Source of the DNA: a beta proteobacterium L13
GTDB taxonomy: Bacteria; Pseudomonadota; Gammaproteobacteria; Burkholderiales; Chromobacteriaceae
Length of the DNA: 64,000 bases
Reading direction: 5' to 3'
NCBI GenBank assembly: GCA_000335715.1
Contig: AMYZ01000013.1
Location: 61,673-125,672, forward strand
The translations under genes and the position numbers were made by a program. Each line of letters opens with the position of its first letter. The first letter of the stretch is position 1. Positions 29,776 to 38,249 of the stretch are shown piece by piece. Under the pieces are notes generated by a model. The model had not been told where the DNA came from. It was given only the letters and a program-made list of their open reading frames with translations, and did not search any database.

Positions 29776-31695
29776 ATGTCCCAGATCGCCAGTGTGCGCG
29801 TGTTGTCGCTGATCCCGCCGATGACACAGCTGAATACGCCTTACCCGTCCACCGCCTATATCACCGGCTTTTTGCGCTCGCGCGGGGTGACGGCGGTGCA
29901 GGAAGACCTGGCGCTGGCGCTGGTGCTGCAGCTGTTTTCGATCGATGGCTTGCAGGCTATCCGCCAGCGTATCGACGCCATCGCGCCGAAGAAGCGCAGC
30001 GCGCAGGTGCGCTTCTTTGTCGACAATTTCGAGCAGTACCTGGCCACCATCGACCGCGTCATCGCCTTTTTGCAGGGGCGCGACAGCACGCTGGCGCACC
30101 GCATCTGCAGCCGTGGCCTGCTGCCGGAAGGCGCCCGCTTTGCCGCGCTGGACAACTACGTGGACCCGGAAGACCCGTACGGCGGCGACCCGCTGGCGTG
30201 GGCGTTCGGCGCGCTGGGCAGCTACGACCGCGCCCGCCACCTGGCCACGCTGTACCTGAACGACCTGGCCGACGTGGTGCGCGACGCTGCCGATAGCCGC
30301 TTCGAGTTCGTGCGCTACGCCGAGTCGCTGGCGATGAGCCAGCCCACCTTCGACCCGCTGGCCGAAGGCTTGGCCGCACCGCCCACGCTGGTAGACGACA
30401 TACTGGCCGCCCTCACGGTGGCGGCGGTAGAGCGCCACCAGCCCGACCTGGTGCTGCTGTCGGTGCCGTTCCCCGGCTCGGTGTACGCCGCGTTCCGCAT
30501 TGCGCAAACCATCAAGGCACGTTGGCCGCATATCCGCACCGCGCTGGGCGGCGGCTTTGCCAATACCGAGTTGCGCGAGCTGAAAGAGCCGCGCGTGTTC
30601 GATTACTTTGATTTTGTCACGCTGGACGACGGCGAAAAGCCGCTGTTGGCGCTGATCGAGCACCTGCAGGGCCAGCGTGGTGTCAGCCGCCTGGTGCGCA
30701 CCTACGTGCGCGAAGGCGATGCGGTGCGTTACATCAACATGATGGAAGCCGACATCCCGTTCGAAGAGGTAGGCACGCCCACCTGGGACGGGCTGCCCAT
30801 CCACCGCTACCTGTCGCTGCTGGACATGCTCAACCCCATGCACCGGCTGTGGAGCGATGGCCGCTGGAACAAGCTGACGGTGGCGCACGGCTGCTACTGG
30901 AAAAAATGCAGCTTCTGCGACGTGACGCTGGACTACATCTCGCGCTACGAAACCGCGTCCGCCACCACGCTGGTGGACCGCATCGAGGCCATTATTGCCG
31001 AAACCGGCCAGACCGGTTTCCATTTTGTGGACGAAGCGGCGCCACCCAAGATGCTGCGCGCCTTGGCCGAGGAGCTGCTGCGGCGCAAGGTGTCGATTTC
31101 GTGGTGGGGCAATATCCGCTTTGAAAAATCGTTCACCCCCGAGCTGTGCCAGCTGCTGGCCGAGTCGGGCTGTATCGCCATTTCCGGCGGGCTGGAAGTG
31201 GCGTCCGACCGCCTCTTGAAGCTGATGAAAAAAGGCGTGTCGGTAGAGCAGGTGGCACGCGTGACGCAGGGCTTTACCGAAGCCGGCATTCTGGTGCACG
31301 CCTACCTGATGTACGGCTTCCCCACCCAGACGGTGCAAGACACGGTGGACGCGCTGGAATACGTGCGCCAGCTATTCGAAAACGGCTGCATCCAGAGCGG
31401 CTTCTTCCACCGTTTTGCCTGTACCGTGCACTCGCCGGTGGGGCAAAGCCCGGACGAGTACGGCGTGAAGCTGATCCCGCTGACCGAGGTAACGTTTGCC
31501 AAGAACGACGTGGGTTTCATCGACCCCACCGGTACCGACCACGACACGCTGGGCCGTGGCCTGAACAAGGCGCTGTACAACTATATGCACGGCATTGGTC
31601 TGGAAGCCGACGTGCGCGAGTGGTTCGAGATGCGCGTGCCACGCAGCCGCGTGCCGCGCCATTTCATCAGCAAGGCGCTGAATCCGCAGCGCTAG
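29776..31695 (+). CDS. B12-binding-domain radical SAM protein
   Basis: 639-residue predicted radical S-adenosylmethionine enzyme with an N-terminal cobalamin-binding-type region. The start at 29776 (MSQIASVRVLSLIPPMTQLNTPYPSTAYI) is like others of the group. The first 250 residues hold the B12-binding-like Rossmann part (PDLVLLSVPFPGSVYAAFRIAQTIK, ALGGGFANTELREL). The cluster site is HGCYWKKCSFCDVTL near residue 370: the cysteines are spaced C-x4-C-x2-C, not the common C-x3-C-x2-C. FVDEAAPPKML and SGGLEVASDRLL follow, as in SAM-binding segments. The substrate is unknown; it is a monocistronic gene. Confidence 0.85.
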   Translation: MSQIASVRVLSLIPPMTQLNTPYPSTAYITGFLRSRGVTAVQEDLALALVLQLFSIDGLQAIRQRIDAIAPKKRSAQVRFFVDNFEQYLATIDRVIAFLQGRDSTLAHRICSRGLLPEGARFAALDNYVDPEDPYGGDPLAWAFGALGSYDRARHLATLYLNDLADVVRDAADSRFEFVRYAESLAMSQPTFDPLAEGLAAPPTLVDDILAALTVAAVERHQPDLVLLSVPFPGSVYAAFRIAQTIKARWPHIRTALGGGFANTELRELKEPRVFDYFDFVTLDDGEKPLLALIEHLQGQRGVSRLVRTYVREGDAVRYINMMEADIPFEEVGTPTWDGLPIHRYLSLLDMLNPMHRLWSDGRWNKLTVAHGCYWKKCSFCDVTLDYISRYETASATTLVDRIEAIIAETGQTGFHFVDEAAPPKMLRALAEELLRRKVSISWWGNIRFEKSFTPELCQLLAESGCIAISGGLEVASDRLLKLMKKGVSVEQVARVTQGFTEAGILVHAYLMYGFPTQTVQDTVDALEYVRQLFENGCIQSGFFHRFACTVHSPVGQSPDEYGVKLIPLTEVTFAKNDVGFIDPTGTDHDTLGRGLNKALYNYMHGIGLEADVREWFEMRVPRSRVPRHFISKALNPQR

Positions 31696-32239
31696 GTTGC
31701 TTTAGAAGCCAACAGCAGTTTGCCGTGCTCGTAATGTCATGTGGTTAATGATGGCTGGTGTTTTTGGCTAGGGATTTGCTACGTTGAAAAGTACTAATGT
31801 GTCCGCTATGCGGATACTGTTTAAGTGCCGGTTCCGCCCGGCAAACGGGAAAGGGGGCGGATTGCCGCCCCCTTTTCATTCCCCCGCAACCCGGGGCTGC
31901 TCGAAACCCCGTCCAAAATGGCACGCCCCAGGCGCCGCCGAACTCGCTCCTCGCTAACGGCTCGGAGCTCAAACAAATCGGCGTCTTAAAACCTGAGGCG
32001 CACCATTTTGACCGGCTCGCGCCAACGGGATGGGGCGCTTCACTCACGCCCTATTACTTGATGCCAAGCACATTCGCCCAACTGATTGGTACTGCGCCAG
32101 CCCGTGGCTTTTGTCATGCGTTTTATTTTATCGATACTGGGGCCAATCCGAGGTCAGGGTTGGCCGCATTTTCTTTTGCCAGCGCGGGGCGTGCTGGAGT
32201 AGGGTAGCGGCCCTTGTTTGACGTTTTTGTGAAGATACG
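31696..32239. other. 544-bp intergenic region with terminator and unexplained block
   Basis: The region contains a small hairpin (GTGTCCGC..GCGGATAC, 31799-31817), the terminator at 31850-31876, and then about 200 bp (31877-32080) that reads like neither a gene nor an ordinary promoter. On the minus strand it could encode up to 100 residues (31745-32047), rich in Ser, Pro, Gly and Arg, with no start signal or known domain. A window-repeat copy follows at 32158. I assign no gene here. Confidence 0.4.
31850..31876 (+). terminator. Terminator after the radical SAM gene
   Basis: AAAGGGGGCGG and CCGCCCCCTTTT pair around a short ATTG centre and end in a T run, 155 bp past the stop. Confidence 0.8.
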
Positions 32240-32920
32240 ATGCGCTACGCCATCTATTACGCGCCCGCACCGCGCAGCGCCCTGTGGCGCGCCGGCAGCG
32301 AATGGCTGGGCTGGGACGCCGCCCGTGGCGTTACCTTGCTGCCGCCCGCGCTGCCCGGGGGGCTGCTGGCCCGTTTGTCCCCACTCACGCGCCGTGCCGC
32401 GCATTACGGCTGGCACGCCACGCTGAAAGCACCGTTCCGGCTGGCCGACGGTGTGGACGAGGCGACACTGCTGCAACAGGTTGCCGCCCTGGCCGCCACC
32501 TGTACGCCCTTTTCGCTGCCCTTGCAGGTAGGCACGCTACGCGACGCCACCGTGCTGCGTGTGGCGGGCGACACCGCTGCCATAGACGCGCTGGCCGAGC
32601 GCTGCGTGCGTCAACTGCGGCCGCTGGGCGCACCCGCGCCGGATCGCCCCGGTCTGAGCCCGCGCGAGGCCGAGCTGCACGCCGCCTGGGGCTACCCTTA
32701 TGTACTGGATCAGTTCTGCTTTCACCTGACACTGGCGCGTTACAGCCGCGAGCCGGCGCTGCAAGCGGCCATCGAGCGTGCGGCGGTGGCGCATTTCGAC
32801 GGCGTGCTGCAGGCCGAGGTGGCGGCGTTGTCGGTATTTGTGGAACCCCGCCCCGACGAGCCGATGCGGCTGCTGGCCGAGTGCGGTTTTGATGGCAGCC
32901 TCACGCGCCACCTGCGCTGA
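32240..32920 (+). CDS. DUF1045 2H-phosphoesterase-like protein
   Basis: 226-residue protein of the family annotated as a putative phosphonate-metabolism protein (DUF1045). The opening MRYAIYYAPAPRSALWRAGSEWLG is diagnostic. The two H-x-T/S motifs of the 2H phosphoesterase fold are present: HATLKAPF near residue 60 and FHLTLARYSR near residue 160. Such enzymes act on cyclic phosphates of sugars or nucleotides. No phn genes are nearby, so a role in phosphonate use is not supported by context. Confidence 0.85.
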   Translation: MRYAIYYAPAPRSALWRAGSEWLGWDAARGVTLLPPALPGGLLARLSPLTRRAAHYGWHATLKAPFRLADGVDEATLLQQVAALAATCTPFSLPLQVGTLRDATVLRVAGDTAAIDALAERCVRQLRPLGAPAPDRPGLSPREAELHAAWGYPYVLDQFCFHLTLARYSREPALQAAIERAAVAHFDGVLQAEVAALSVFVEPRPDEPMRLLAECGFDGSLTRHLR

Positions 32921-32941
32921 TACTGCCTGGCGTAGCAAAGA

Positions 32942-32988
32942 CAAAAGCCCTGCGGCCAACCTTGTTCTGGTTGGCCGCAGGGCTTTTG
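32942..32988. terminator. Bidirectional terminator made from an inverted repeat pair
   Basis: A perfect 20-bp stem (32942-32961 with 32969-32988) around TTGTTCT. The inner 11 bases of each arm are exact copies of the window repeat; the outer part is CAAAAGCCC/GGGCTTTTG, giving A and T runs on both sides. It separates the convergent DUF1045 and DUF1289 genes. Confidence 0.92.
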
Positions 32989-32997
32989 GCGTTTGAT

Positions 32998-33345
32998 TTA
33001 GCGGGTTTGGCGCGCTGCTGCCGCTACGTGCAGGCAGGCCGGGCACAGGCAGTCGCCGCTTGCACCGGCGGGGCTGGCCAGCGGTGGCAGGTCGGCGCAC
33101 CAGCAGCCGCCCTGACTGCCGCCCGTACCGCAGCTAAACGCCGTACCGCACTGGCTACAGGCCAGGCTACGTGCCGGCAGGGGCTGGCGCAGGCTGGCGA
33201 TGCGGTCCAGCGCAGCCTGCTTTTGTACGTTGCTGGCGCGCGACCAGCCGGTGATTTCGTCCAGCGTACGCAGGCAGCCGGTGCAATAGCGGCCGCTATC
33301 GTCCAGCTTGCACTGCTTGATGCAGGGCGAGGCGACCTCAGTCAT
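32998..33345 (-). CDS. DUF1289 protein with C-terminal cysteine-rich CWC domain
   Basis: 115 residues (118 if the ATG at 33354 is used). The N-terminal DUF1289 part reads PCIKQCKLDDSGRYCTGCLRTLDEITGW, given here in full only as its key cysteines C-x3-C..C-x2-C. A second cysteine-rich part (about 60-105) has CSQCGTAFSC and CWCADLPPL and then CLCPAC, the CWC pattern. Both halves look like small metal-binding modules; function unknown. The gene overlaps the end of the hutD-like gene by a few bases, so the two are co-transcribed. Confidence 0.8.
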   Translation of the reverse strand: MTEVASPCIKQCKLDDSGRYCTGCLRTLDEITGWSRASNVQKQAALDRIASLRQPLPARSLACSQCGTAFSCGTGGSQGGCWCADLPPLASPAGASGDCLCPACLHVAAAARQTR

Positions 33346-33916
33346 GGCTGCCATCCGTCAGGGCGAAGCTGGCCAGCAGCAGGGTAGTGGCCTGTGCGCA
33401 GTGCAGGGTGGCTTCGGCGGCCTCATCCAGCCAGGCAGCCGCCATGCTGTGCAGCGTGTGGCCGGCCCATTGCAGCTGGCCGCTGGCAACAAACAGCAGG
33501 CTGCGCTCTGGCAGCGTCAGGCGGTGGCTGCCCGCATCCAGCACCAGCTGCTGGCAGTGGTGGCGGGCCAGGCCGCGCCGGCTCATCACGTTAAAGTCGC
33601 GTACTTTGCCACCCAGGCGCAGGCCGGATAGCGACAAGGCGCCATCGAACGCCAGTGGCGGCTGGCCAGCCAGCAGGGTGCCAAACAGCTGGGCGCCGTT
33701 CATCAGCGCCAGGCCGTCGCCTTCCAGTATGGCCAGGCTGCGGTCCACGCCGGCAAAGTGGGAGAACGGGCCATCACTGTCTACTTCGGCCACGCTGACG
33801 CGGTAGGTAAAGCTGTCCAGGCTGGCCCCGGGCGGGTAGGCCAGTAGCTGGCGGGTACTGCCGCCGCCGTTTTTCCAGGTGCTGGGCGGGCAGTCCTGCA
33901 GTCGAATAATGTGCAT
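33338..33916 (-). CDS. HutD family protein
   Basis: 192-residue cupin-fold protein of the HutD/Ves family (E. coli Ves). Motifs: MHIIRLQDCPPSTWKNGGGSTRQLL at the start (TWKNGGGSTR is diagnostic) and SVAEVDSDGPFSHFAGVDRSLAILEG in pieces. HutD is linked to histidine use in other bacteria, but no hut genes are here. No ribosome-binding site precedes the ATG; AATAAT lies about five bases before it, so a leaderless transcript is possible. Confidence 0.88.
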   Translation of the reverse strand: MHIIRLQDCPPSTWKNGGGSTRQLLAYPPGASLDSFTYRVSVAEVDSDGPFSHFAGVDRSLAILEGDGLALMNGAQLFGTLLAGQPPLAFDGALSLSGLRLGGKVRDFNVMSRRGLARHHCQQLVLDAGSHRLTLPERSLLFVASGQLQWAGHTLHSMAAAWLDEAAEATLHCAQATTLLLASFALTDGSHD

Positions 33917-33990
33917 GATTATTGTTTGATGTTTCTGTGCCGAGGCGCGATGGTAGCATGGCTGTTTCTACTGCTACAGGGGAAGTCACC

Positions 33991-34539
33991 ATGTCTGACA
34001 TTAGCTTGCGCCCGGCCCGCCCCGGTGACGATGCCTTGCTGGCCAGCCTGCACGCGGTGAGCTGGCAGTACGCCTACGCCGGCCAGCTGCCGGCCGATTT
34101 CCTGCGCGACGAGCTGGGCGATTTCATGGCCGCCAAGTGGGCTGCGCGCCTGGCCGAACCGGCGGCCACCTACCGCATCGCCATTGCCGAGGTGGCGGGC
34201 GTGGCGGCCGGTTTTGTCTGCCTGTGGCCGGCCGCCGAACCGCACAAAGGCGTGTATCTGGACAACCTGCACGTATTGCCCGCGTTTCAGGGCCTGGGGC
34301 TGGGCCGGCGGCTGATGGCGTGGGCAGCCGCCGAAACACAGCAGGGTTGGCCGCAGCAGCCGCTGTTTTTGTATGTGCTGGCGGCCAACGCGCAGGCGCG
34401 GGCGGTGTACCGGCGCATGGGCGGATTTGAAACAATGCATCAGGATGTGGCCATGCCCGGCAATGTCACCCTGCCTGCCATGCAGGTTACGTGGCAGGAT
34501 GTGCCGGGCTTGCTGGCTTTGCTGCAACGGCCGGGGTGA
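33991..34539 (+). CDS. GNAT-family N-acetyltransferase
   Basis: 182 residues from ATG 33991 (MSDISLRPARPGDDALLASLH), with GGGGAAG upstream. The acetyl-CoA binding motif A is NLHVLPAFQGLGLGRRLMAWA near residue 90, and LYVLAANAQARAVYRRMGGF near residue 127 is motif B. The substrate is unknown. A window-repeat copy (34345) lies in it in the third reading frame (GWPQ). Confidence 0.88.
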   Translation: MSDISLRPARPGDDALLASLHAVSWQYAYAGQLPADFLRDELGDFMAAKWAARLAEPAATYRIAIAEVAGVAAGFVCLWPAAEPHKGVYLDNLHVLPAFQGLGLGRRLMAWAAAETQQGWPQQPLFLYVLAANAQARAVYRRMGGFETMHQDVAMPGNVTLPAMQVTWQDVPGLLALLQRPG

Positions 34540-34675
34540 TGCGTCAAGGCGCTTGTCGCAGCGCAACAGCAGGGTGCGTGGTAGACTTTCGCCATCCGGT
34601 TTCTTCTTGCGTGCCAGCCTGTGCGGCCAACCCGTGCCGCGGGCCGGCATGTTTTGCCATCACATGGAGCCCTGC

Positions 34676-35884
34676 ATGTCCTCTTCGATTTTCGCCGCCG
34701 TAGAAATGGCACCGCGCGACCCGATTCTGGGTCTGAACGAAGCTTTTAACGCCGATACCCGCCCGGTCAAAGTAAACCTGGGCGTAGGCGTTTATTACGA
34801 CGACAACGGCAAAATCCCGCTGCTGGCCGCAGTAAAATCCGCCGAAAAAGCCCGCCTGGAAGCCATGCCGCCGCGTGGTTACCAGCCTATCGAAGGCCCG
34901 GCTGCCTACACCCAGGCGGTACAAAACCTGCTGTTCGGTACCGGTAGCGAGCTGGCCGAATCCGGCCGCGTGGTGACTGCCGAAGCCCTGGGTGGCACCG
35001 GCGCACTGAAGATCGGTGCCGACTTCCTGAAACGCCTGAACCCGAACGCCAAGGTATACATCAGCGACCCGTCGTGGGAAAACCACCGCGCGCTGTTCGA
35101 GTCGGCCGGTTTCACCGTAGAAAACTACCCGTACTACGACGCAGAAACCCGTGGCGTGAATTTTGCCGCCATGAAGGCTTTCCTGCTGGGCCTGGATGCC
35201 GGCTCCATCATCGTGCTGCACGCCTGCTGCCATAACCCTACCGGCGCCGACATGAGCGACGCGCAGTGGGCCGAAGTGGTAGACGCCTGCCGCGAAAAAG
35301 GTCTGGTGCCGTTCCTGGACATGGCTTACCAAGGCTTTGCCGACGGTATCGAAGCCGACGCCGTAGCCGTGCGCCTGTTCTCCGCTTCCGGCCTGCAGTT
35401 CTTCGTGTCCAGCTCCTTCTCCAAGAGCTTCTCGCTGTACGGCGAGCGCGTGGGCGCGTTGTCCATCGTGACAGCCAGCAAGGAAGAAGCCGGCCGCGTG
35501 CTGTCGCAGCTGAAACGTGTGATCCGTACCAACTACTCCAACCCGCCGATCCACGGTGGCGCTGTAGTCGCTGCCGTGCTGTCCAGCCCGGAACTGCGCC
35601 AGCAGTGGGAAGACGAGCTGGCCGGCATGCGCGATCGCATCCGTGCCATGCGTACGGCACTGGTGGAAGCCATCCAGGCACAGGGCGTTAGCCAGGACTT
35701 CAGCTTTGTGATCAAGCAACGCGGCATGTTCAGCTACACCGGCCTGACCGTGGCCCAGGTAGATCGCCTGAAAGAAGAGTTCGGCATCTACGCTGTGTCT
35801 ACCGGCCGTATCTGCCTGGCCGCACTGAACAGCAAGAACATCGGCTACGTGGCCGAAGCCATCGCCAAGGTGGTAAAGGCTTAA
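34676..35884 (+). CDS. Aspartate/aromatic aminotransferase (class I)
   Basis: PLP enzyme of the AspC/TyrB group that moves amino groups between aspartate or aromatic amino acids and 2-oxoglutarate. It has 402 residues from ATG 34676 (MSSSIFAAVEMAPRDPILGL); GGAG lies six bases before it, so the ATG four codons upstream is not used. Motifs: NLGVGVYYDDNGKIPLL, HACCHNPTGADMS, PFLDMAYQGFADG, and the PLP lysine in SSSFSKSFSLYGERVG near residue 246; the substrate Arg region is NYSNPPIHGG. Codon use is more biased than in neighbours, hinting at high expression. Confidence 0.94.
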   Translation: MSSSIFAAVEMAPRDPILGLNEAFNADTRPVKVNLGVGVYYDDNGKIPLLAAVKSAEKARLEAMPPRGYQPIEGPAAYTQAVQNLLFGTGSELAESGRVVTAEALGGTGALKIGADFLKRLNPNAKVYISDPSWENHRALFESAGFTVENYPYYDAETRGVNFAAMKAFLLGLDAGSIIVLHACCHNPTGADMSDAQWAEVVDACREKGLVPFLDMAYQGFADGIEADAVAVRLFSASGLQFFVSSSFSKSFSLYGERVGALSIVTASKEEAGRVLSQLKRVIRTNYSNPPIHGGAVVAAVLSSPELRQQWEDELAGMRDRIRAMRTALVEAIQAQGVSQDFSFVIKQRGMFSYTGLTVAQVDRLKEEFGIYAVSTGRICLAALNSKNIGYVAEAIAKVVKA

Positions 35885-35900
35885 GCCTTTGATCCATAGG

Positions 35901-35931
35901 AAAAAAGCCCCGCCATCTGGCGGGGCTTTTT
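35901..35931. terminator. Bidirectional terminator between the aminotransferase and MFS genes
   Basis: AAAAGCCCCGCCA and TGGCGGGGCTTTT pair around TC. The MFS stop codon starts at the last T of the run. Confidence 0.9.
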
Positions 35932-37079
35932 CATGCCTGTCGCGTGAGCCAGGCAGCCAGTAGCCAGCCTGCCGCACAACACATCAGCAAGGCACTGGCC
36001 GCGCCGATGTGATTGGCCAGCCAACCCGCCAGCAAGCTGCTGATGGCCGCGACCAGCACCTGGTTGCGGTAGCTGCGCGCGCTGGCGGCAGCGGTATGCT
36101 GTTTGTCGAACGTCTGCAGCAGGCCATGCCAGCCCAGGCTGAACACCACATTCGACAGCACATGGGCAGCAAACACCAGTAACAAGGCCAGGCTTGGCCA
36201 TGGCAGCCAGGCAATGGCCAGATAGCAGGCGGAAAAGCCGGCCAGGCAGCCCAACATCATGCCACGGTTGTGCCGGCCCAGCTGCTGGCTGCTCACCAGC
36301 AGTGGGCCGCACAGCTGGCCCAGGCTGCGGGCAAACAACAGTGGTAGCACCTGCTGGCTGTGTGGTGGCAATAGCGCCGGTAACAATGCCATAGCTGGTG
36401 CACCCACAGCAGCCAGCGCCGGCAAGATAGCCAAGGCACGGCGCTGCCGGCTGCCCAGCCTGGCGGACAAAGGCTGGATGGCGATGTGATGGACTAGCGC
36501 TTGTGCGGGGATGCGCGCCAGCAGTATCACCGCCCCGCCAAAGCTGCTGGCAGCCAGGAGCAATAGCCACGCGTTGCCCAGCAAGCCGTGCAGCAGGGCG
36601 CCAGCGCCGACGCCCATGACCACGTGGCAGGCAAAGGCGAGGGTGTCGAGCAAGGCGGCGGCGGGCAGTTCGTGTGCGGCCAACCTGGCCTTGCCATAGT
36701 GTGCCAGCGCCGGCAGGGCCATGCCGCTGCCTAGTGCAGCTATGGCCGTGCCCAATTGTAGCCAGTAAGTGGCGGAAGAGGCCACGCCTTGCCACAGCAG
36801 TAGCAAGCCGGCCAGGCTAGCCAGCTCGCCGAGCATTAACACATGGCGGCAATCGCTACGGCGCAATAGCCGCTCCCCCAGCAGGCTGCCCAGTAGCCCG
36901 GGTGCGCTGGATAGCACAAAGCTCAGCGCCAGGGTGGCGGGGGCGGCCTGGCGGGCCAGCAGTTCGGTGTAAACGACAATGAAACAGAGGCCGCTGCCGA
37001 TGGAGCTGAGCAGCAGTGCCGCGCACAAACGGCGCAGCCATGCGTGCGCGCACAATGCGCGCCAGAAAATAGGGAACAT
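35931..37079 (-). CDS. MFS transporter
   Basis: 382-residue inner-membrane carrier with 10-12 hydrophobic segments, for example LCAALLLSSIGSGLCFIVVY, LALSFVLSSAPGLLGSLLG, and near the end LLAGWLANHIGAASALLM. It begins MFPIFWRALCAHAW; AGGAAGA lies just before the ATG. The substrate cannot be told; the general shape is that of small drug or metabolite exporters. A window-repeat copy (36675) encodes part of ARLAAHE. Confidence 0.82.
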   Translation of the reverse strand: MFPIFWRALCAHAWLRRLCAALLLSSIGSGLCFIVVYTELLARQAAPATLALSFVLSSAPGLLGSLLGERLLRRSDCRHVLMLGELASLAGLLLLWQGVASSATYWLQLGTAIAALGSGMALPALAHYGKARLAAHELPAAALLDTLAFACHVVMGVGAGALLHGLLGNAWLLLLAASSFGGAVILLARIPAQALVHHIAIQPLSARLGSRQRRALAILPALAAVGAPAMALLPALLPPHSQQVLPLLFARSLGQLCGPLLVSSQQLGRHNRGMMLGCLAGFSACYLAIAWLPWPSLALLLVFAAHVLSNVVFSLGWHGLLQTFDKQHTAAASARSYRNQVLVAAISSLLAGWLANHIGAASALLMCCAAGWLLAAWLTRQA

Positions 37080-37170
37080 GATGTCTTCCTGAATAGCGTA
37101 GCCGCACCCCGATCGGGGCGAGTGGTCAGTACGGTGTCAGGAGGGCATCACATGGGTAGGCGGGTATTCG

Positions 37171-37203
37171 ATAAAACAGACAAGCCCGCATGGTGCGGGC
37201 TGT
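37171..37203 (-). terminator. Terminator after the glycine-zipper gene
   Basis: AGCCCGCA and TGCGGGCT pair around TGG. On the minus strand a T-rich stretch (TTGTCTGTTTTAT) follows. Confidence 0.65.
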
Positions 37204-37223
37204 GGCCAAAGGGTGTCAAGTGC

Positions 37224-37595
37224 CTAGTCGTCGTGATCACGACGGGGGTGTTTGCGTAGCCCCCAGGCCTTGCCGCGTGGCTTGCGATAGTCATCACGGC
37301 GGTATTCGGTGTGGCGGTATTCGCTGCGGCCGTGGCGCGGGTGGCGATACGCCTGGCGGGCTTCCTGTTGCACTACCACGGTTTGCGGTTTGTTCTTGGC
37401 CGCGATGACCGCGCCGGTCGCACCGCCGATGGCGCCACCGATGATGGCACCATCACGGCCACCAACACTTTGGCCGATGGCCGCGCCGGCTGCACCGGTA
37501 GCCGCACCCACAATAACGCTGTGCAAGTCGTTGGCCTGCGCCGGCAAGCTCAGGCTGCCCAGGGCCAGGGCGATTAGCGGGAAGAGGTGGCGCAT
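37224..37595 (-). CDS. Glycine-zipper protein, exported
   Basis: 123 residues with a signal peptide (MRHLFPLIALALGSLSLPAQAN) and AAGGAAA before the ATG. Residues 28-66 form a glycine zipper (GAATGAAGAAIGQSVGG, then GAIIGGAIGGATGAVIAA), likely to insert in or coat a membrane. The tail is very basic and rich in Arg, His and Tyr (RHGRSEYRHTEYRRDDYRK). Function unknown; similar envelope proteins are common in proteobacteria. Confidence 0.82.
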   Translation of the reverse strand: MRHLFPLIALALGSLSLPAQANDLHSVIVGAATGAAGAAIGQSVGGRDGAIIGGAIGGATGAVIAAKNKPQTVVVQQEARQAYRHPRHGRSEYRHTEYRRDDYRKPRGKAWGLRKHPRRDHDD

Positions 37596-37766
37596 GGGGG
37601 TTTCCTTGTTGCAATTGATGCCGGCAGTGTAGGCCGGCGCGAGCGGCCGCTCTGCTGCGCTTTTGTGCCGGCTGTGTGACAGCGTGTGACAAGGGGCTTG
37701 ACCGGATATCGGGGCTCGAAAAAAATAATCGTCCGATCATTTTGCTGCTGTTACAGCCCTTAGCGT

Positions 37767-38249
37767 ATGTCTGCCTGTCTGGATTGCGGCGCCTGCTGCG
37801 CCACGTTTCGTGTGTCTTTTTACTGGGCCGAAGCCGAAGATGGCGGCGGCGGGGTGCCGGTGCACCTGACTGAAAAAGTCGATAGTTTTCACCGCTGCAT
37901 GCGCGGCACCTGGTCTGCTGCACCGCATTGCGCTGCACTGCAAGGCGAGGTTGGCCGCAAAGTGAGCTGTACGATTTACCCGCAGCGACCCAGCCCGTGC
38001 CACCAGGTAGAAGAGGGCTCGGCGCAGTGCCAGCGTGCGCGCCGCCAGCATGGCCTGTTGCCACTGGACCATTGCCGGCATGAAAAAGCCCGGCTAGCCA
38101 TGGGCTGCCGGGCGTGCATTGCGGGGCGTGCTCAGGTTTTATGCTGGCAGGGGATGACTTCCATCTGCGTGAGCAAATCCATTACTTCTACCGATGCGCG
38201 CTCCATATCGTGCAGTGCGCGGGTTGCGCTGTTGAAGTCGCCGGCGTAG
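37767..38249 (+). CDS. YkgJ-family cysteine-cluster protein
   Basis: Putative zinc- or iron-binding protein. The family signature CLDCGACC is at residues 4-11, with more conserved cysteines in [18 protein letters not shown] and [10 protein letters not shown]. Those elements end near residue 95; family members often stop soon after. Here the frame stays open for about 60 more residues and runs 118 bp into the convergent chemoreceptor gene, so the tail may be real but atypical. No good ribosome-binding site is seen. A window-repeat copy is at 37949. Confidence 0.78.
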   Translation: MSACLDCGACCATFRVSFYWAEAEDGGGGVPVHLTEKVDSFHRCMRGTWSAAPHCAALQGEVGRKVSCTIYPQRPSPCHQVEEGSAQCQRARRQHGLLPLDHCRHEKARLAMGCRACIAGRAQVLCWQGMTSICVSKSITSTDARSISCSARVALLKSPA

